This document shows positions 21,199-23,369 of a stretch of 23,369 nt of DNA, piece by piece. The notes beneath the pieces are model-generated. The model saw only the letters and a program-made list of their open reading frames with translations, made no database searches and was not told where the DNA came from. The position numbers were made by a program, and so were the translations under genes. Origin of the DNA: JASLCR01 sp046462475 (lineage in GTDB: Bacteria; Patescibacteriota; Saccharimonadia; Saccharimonadales; Saccharimonadaceae); assembly GCA_046462475.1 (NCBI GenBank), contig JBKGVB010000024.1, positions 1-23,369 of the forward strand, read 5' to 3'. How positions within the stretch are numbered: the first letter of the stretch is position 1; each line of letters starts with the position of its first letter.

Positions 21199-21986
21199 TT
21201 CTTTGCCTTTCGTTTACGCGATTTTTTCGCTGTTTTTACTTTTTGGCCAAGTGGGCGCTTGCCTTTAATATCTTTACCCTCGACTTTCGTCTCTTTTGTG
21301 TCGGTATCGATCTTGCCATCAAGCATGGTGATCACACGTGTAGCGTAGGTAGTAAGATTTGGGTTGTGGGTCACCATAATAATAGTGTTTCCGGCGCGGT
21401 GAACGTCGGCAAGTTCCTCCATGATGATATGGCTTGATTTTGAATCGAGATTGCCGGTCGGTTCGTCTGCAAGGATAATTGATGGTTTGTTGACGAGCGC
21501 ACGAGCGATAGCGACGCGTTGTGTTTGGCCGCCAGAGAGTTGCCACGGCATATAGTATTCCCGCTCTGATAGATGGAAATTCTTAAGCATTTGGCTTGCT
21601 TGCTTGAGTCGCTTTGTATGCGGTACGCCCGTATAGGTAAGTGGTAGCGCGACATTTTCGATTACACTCATACGTTCAATAAGATTAAAGTCCTGAAATA
21701 CGTAGCCGATTTGACTGGCTCGGATATGTGCATGGCGGAAGCTCGGCAATCTTTCCACGGCCTTGCCATCAAGTAAGTAGTCTCCACCGGTAGCACGATC
21801 GAGCAGCCCGATAATATTAAGAAGTGTAGTTTTACCGCAGCCCGATGGTCCCATGATGGCGATAAATTCACCCTTTTCGACCTTTAGATCGACCCCATCG
21901 AGGGCGTAGTGTTCGGCGTCGCCGATGCCGAAGCGTTTCTTTAGGTCTCGCAGTTCAATAACGGTATCATTCGCAGTTTTTGCCAT
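21195..21986 (-). CDS. ABC transporter ATP-binding protein, MacB/LolD type (263 aa)
   Basis: The nucleotide-binding motifs are complete: Walker A GPSGCGKT (46-53), Q-loop FQDFN near 97-101, signature LSGGQTQRVAIARAL (150-164), Walker B IILADEPTGNLD (170-181) and H-loop H207. It pairs with the MacB-type permease just downstream. An extra Lys-rich C-terminal tail of about 38 residues (from 225) follows the core and is not part of the usual LolD-like fold. It may bind nucleic acid, phospholipid or the permease, but this is unknown. A TATAAT box 7 bp before the ATG makes the transcript leaderless. Confidence 0.95.
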   Translation of the reverse strand: MAKTANDTVIELRDLKKRFGIGDAEHYALDGVDLKVEKGEFIAIMGPSGCGKTTLLNIIGLLDRATGGDYLLDGKAVERLPSFRHAHIRASQIGYVFQDFNLIERMSVIENVALPLTYTGVPHTKRLKQASQMLKNFHLSEREYYMPWQLSGGQTQRVAIARALVNKPSIILADEPTGNLDSKSSHIIMEELADVHRAGNTIIMVTHNPNLTTYATRVITMLDGKIDTDTKETKVEGKDIKGKRPLGQKVKTAKKSRKRKAKK

Positions 21987-21993
21987 TTATATT

Positions 21994-22022
21994 ATTATAA
22001 GGAGCCGACAAGGGTAAAACAA
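21994..22022 (-). promoter_or_regulatory. Promoter of the ABC transporter operon (leaderless)
   Basis: Minus strand: TTGTTT (22017-22022), 17 bp, TATAAT (21994-21999), then 7 nt to the ATG at 21986. Confidence 0.65.
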
Positions 22023-22129
22023 CCATTAGCGGTCCGTGGATTTTACAACTGCGAGATTCAAGGGAGGGGCGGGGCGATGTTGAGCGTCTGGAAGACTCTC
22101 AAAATATCTTGTAGAATAGACCCTTGGAC

Positions 22130-22217
22130 GGAGAGGTGCAGGAGTGGTTGAACTGGCACGCCTGGAACGCGTGTATGGGGCAACTCATCGAGGGTTCGAA
22201 TCCCTCTCTCTCCGCCA
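22130..22217 (+). tRNA. tRNA-Ser (anticodon GGA)
   Basis: This is an 88-nt type II tRNA. Acceptor GGAGAGG pairs with TCTCTCC, followed by G and encoded CCA. The anticodon stem CACGC/GCGTG holds loop CTGGAAC with anticodon GGA, reading UCC and UCU. It shares nearly identical acceptor, D and T arms with tRNA-Ser(CGA) at 1343-1430, differing in the anticodon and variable arms. A TAGAAT box at 22112-22117 is a possible promoter. Confidence 0.95.
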
Positions 22218-22233
22218 TAAAATTATTTATATA

Positions 22234-22830
22234 TTATGAACGTATCTTCCTGAGGATAGGGGTTGCAATAGTTCCCAATACGTCGAGGACCGCGAATACA
22301 CCAATGAGGCGGTAATAGAATTCACCAAACATACTATTATCAATAAGAATGAGCGCGGTAATCATCCCAGCGACAATGACAATAAACGTACTTGTCGCTA
22401 TAAGAGAACTTCTCAAGATTACGTCGTTTTTTGTCGGATAGGCAAGAAGCAGGAGTGAGGCGTGTGCTATTGAAAAGGATAGCACGATACCCAATAGAGT
22501 TGCCTTCCATACTATGACGCTATCAGGATGTACCCATATAGAGATAAGGGCAAAGACAAAGCCTACTATTGAGACGGCAATTCCCGCGGCTACAAGTGGC
22601 TTGTGGTTGTTGCCGCGACTTAGTAGTAGGGAGCAACAAAGTCCCGCTAAGCTATAGCCGCCGACGGCAAGCGCAGTAAGAAGCATTTGACCTTCGAGCC
22701 AGTCAAACTTTCCAAAAAGGAAGATAGAGATTGCGACGAGGGCGCTAAAAGCAAGTGAAGCTAAGAACAAAATAAGAAAAATTCTTTTAAAATGCGAGGA
22801 CCTTGGGTTTGATTGTGTGCGTGCACTCAT
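22234..22830 (-). CDS. Six-helix integral membrane protein, function unknown (198 aa)
   Basis: I do not recognise the family. After a basic N-terminus (MSARTQSNPRSSHFKR) there are six hydrophobic helices at about 17-38, 50-71, 80-97, 109-130, 137-161 and 168-190, and a basic C-terminus. No catalytic or binding motif is seen. The open frame extends 16 codons upstream, but the ATG at 22830 is preferred because AAAGG lies 6 nt before it and the upstream part has a Ser/Lys stretch unlike a signal. A possible -10 TACAAT is at 22869-22874. It runs toward tRNA-Ser(GGA) with only 16 nt between them. Confidence 0.75.
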   Translation of the reverse strand: MSARTQSNPRSSHFKRIFLILFLASLAFSALVAISIFLFGKFDWLEGQMLLTALAVGGYSLAGLCCSLLLSRGNNHKPLVAAGIAVSIVGFVFALISIWVHPDSVIVWKATLLGIVLSFSIAHASLLLLAYPTKNDVILRSSLIATSTFIVIVAGMITALILIDNSMFGEFYYRLIGVFAVLDVLGTIATPILRKIRS

Positions 22831-22899
22831 ATAGTACCTTTGTTTATGTTTAGTTGAACTTGAGCTTAATTGTAACATATGGTCTATATGGAAGCATAA

Positions 22900-22943
22900 A
22901 CACTACATATAGCGTTGTAAAAAAGCAACACTACGCTATAAGG
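22900..22943. promoter_or_regulatory. Two possible NrdR boxes, distal
   Basis: ACACTACATATAGCGT (22900-22915) is close to the NrdR consensus acaCTAtATATaGtgt. ACACTACGCTATAAGG (22928-22943) is a weaker match. Their 28-bp spacing is not the usual three helical turns, so the second is doubtful. Confidence 0.5.
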
Positions 22944-22993
22944 GGTAATTTGCTGAAAAAATGCTTGTGGTGAAAAAAACTACCGAAAAAGGC

Positions 22994-23022
22994 TTGCATA
23001 TGCTACATGTGGGGTCTATAGT
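22994..23022 (+). promoter_or_regulatory. Promoter of the ribonucleotide reductase gene
   Basis: TTGCAT (22994-22999), exactly 17 bp, TATAGT (23017-23022). The predicted start near 23029 gives a leader of about 175 nt. Confidence 0.8.
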
Positions 23023-23032
23023 CATATGCAGA

Positions 23033-23048
23033 CCACTACATATGTAGT
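23033..23048. promoter_or_regulatory. NrdR-like box just downstream of the nrd promoter
   Basis: CCACTACATATGTAGT contains a perfect 14-bp palindrome (23035-23048) that fits the NrdR box. A degenerate partner, ATGCTACATGTGGGGT, lies in the promoter spacer at 23000-23015, 33 bp upstream start to start, close to three helical turns. Binding there would block polymerase. Confidence 0.6.
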
Positions 23049-23109
23049 TGATCAATAAAACACACATTAACGCAAGGAGCTATCAGAGGTGATTGGTACC
23101 CACTAGGGT

Positions 23110-23253
23110 ATGGTTCTTTGTCGTTGGCCGGAGCAAAACGAGCAGGAGGTGTCTCGGATCCGGAATGTGCGGAACATAAAACATAATAAAATAGGGGAAT
23201 TCGATGGACGGAATTCATGTGGTCAAGCGAGATGGCACCCGCGAACCATTTGA
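23110..23253 (+). CDS. Possible leader ORF overlapping the reductase start (47 aa)
   Basis: It starts at an ATG 2 nt after AGGG and runs in a different frame from the reductase, ending 50 nt inside it. Its N-terminal coding part looks GC-rich like a real gene (CRWPEQNEQEVSRIR), but the later part overlaps the reductase in another frame and looks accidental. It could be a regulatory leader peptide or chance. Confidence 0.2.
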   Translation: MVLCRWPEQNEQEVSRIRNVRNIKHNKIGEFDGRNSCGQARWHPRTI

Positions 23254-23369
23254 CGCCAACATGATCAACCTAGCACTTGTGAAGGCTTCTGAGGGACTGC
23301 CGGATCAAATCAGCAAGGTTGTACAGGTAGCGACAGAGCTACAGCTAACACTTTTCGATGGCATTACAT
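23204..23369 (+). CDS. nrdA: Ribonucleoside-diphosphate reductase large subunit, N-terminal ATP-cone (partial)
   Basis: Only the first 55 codons are in the window. They form an ATP-cone regulatory domain: VVKRDGTREPFDANMINLAL, then ASEGL and a QLTLFDGIT motif at the end, very like the start of class I NrdA. The ATP-cone senses ATP versus dATP and controls overall activity. A class II or III reductase with the same domain cannot be excluded from this fragment. The ATG at 23204 is preceded by AGGGGA, and an in-frame stop lies 9 nt upstream, which fixes the start. NrdR-like boxes lie upstream, consistent with an nrd gene. The 3' part is cut by the window edge. Confidence 0.85.
   Translation, partial: MDGIHVVKRDGTREPFDANMINLALVKASEGLPDQISKVVQVATELQLTLFDGIT

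Larger units (their letters stand above)
22831..23203. other. 373-bp intergenic regulatory region before the reductase gene
   Basis: It contains the leftward start of the six-helix protein, two or three NrdR-like boxes (22900-22915, 22928-22943, 23033-23048), an imperfect inverted repeat TATAGCG...CGCTATA (22908-22940), a near-consensus rightward promoter (22994-23022) and a roughly 175-nt leader. No conserved protein gene is seen apart from one possible short leader ORF. Confidence 0.7.

Noticed and set aside
1343..22217. Two copies of a roughly 88-bp repeat as possible att sites of a mobile element
   Set aside because: They are two distinct tRNA-Ser isoacceptors (CGA and GGA) with different anticodon and variable arms. 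No integrase or phage gene lies between them, and the intervening genes are mostly housekeeping.
23049..23203. Cobalamin or other known riboswitch in the reductase leader
   Set aside because: I looked for the B12-box and other familiar core motifs and did not see them. Only a short hairpin is visible.
1..23369. CRISPR arrays, insertion sequences, toxin-antitoxin or phage modules
   Set aside because: No regularly spaced direct repeats, transposase motifs, terminal inverted repeats or phage structural genes are visible on either strand.

Overview
The window looks like a chromosomal segment of a Patescibacteria/CPR bacterium, most probably Candidatus Saccharibacteria (TM7). This rests on the gene repertoire and style (a short type IV prepilin, a shortened MurE-like ligase, a FemX-like enzyme, tsaD, rlmH, many orphan small membrane proteins, very compact spacing), not on a database match. 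TGA is a normal stop codon here (HIT protein, murE-like gene, several orphans), which argues against the recoded Absconditabacteria and Gracilibacteria. Background G+C is about 45%, but three loci of orphan genes reach about 58-70%.

Layout. 1-700: the 3' part of a tRNA-Arg(GCG), a terminator, and an exported or membrane-anchored orphan. 724-3111: a four-helix membrane protein (-), then tRNA-Ser(CGA) followed 14 nt later by an EEP-family hydrolase (+), which converges on a GC-rich two-helix membrane protein (-). 3247-4508: HIT protein and rlmH (4-nt overlap), then a small membrane protein with its own strong promoter. 4560-9210 (-): tsaD and a FemX-like aminoacyltransferase as an operon, then valS. 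9321-11783 (+): a MurE-like ligase and a long PRTase-like protein. 11767-12776 (-): a small orphan and a two-gene GC-rich orphan operon. 12878-15088 (+): a perfect CIRCE operator, groES, a previously hidden 55-aa membrane protein, groEL and a terminator. 15156-17722 (+): a 462-aa orphan and a GC-rich coiled-coil orphan driven by a consensus promoter. 17743-19924: an Ala/Pro-rich orphan (-), a bifunctional phosphoglucose/phosphomannose isomerase (+) and a type IV prepilin (-). 19969-21986 (-): a MacB-type ABC permease and ATPase. 22130-22830: tRNA-Ser(GGA) and a six-helix membrane protein (-). 22831-23369: a regulatory region with NrdR-like boxes, then the start of a ribonucleotide reductase large subunit whose 3' end is outside the window.

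How the genes fit together. The ordinary cell functions are translation (tRNAs, valS, tsaD, rlmH), cell wall (murE-like, femX-like), protein folding (groES/groEL under CIRCE), sugar phosphate metabolism, surface/transport (pilin, MacB-like transporter) and dNTP synthesis (nrd). The most interesting features are (i) a repeated promoter architecture in which the -10 box sits 6-8 bp before the start codon, implying leaderless mRNAs, next to a second class of genes with strong Shine-Dalgarno sites; (ii) a 55-aa transmembrane ORF stitched between groES and groEL by TAATG junctions on both sides; and (iii) the three GC-rich orphan loci with near-consensus promoters and GC-rich hairpin ends.
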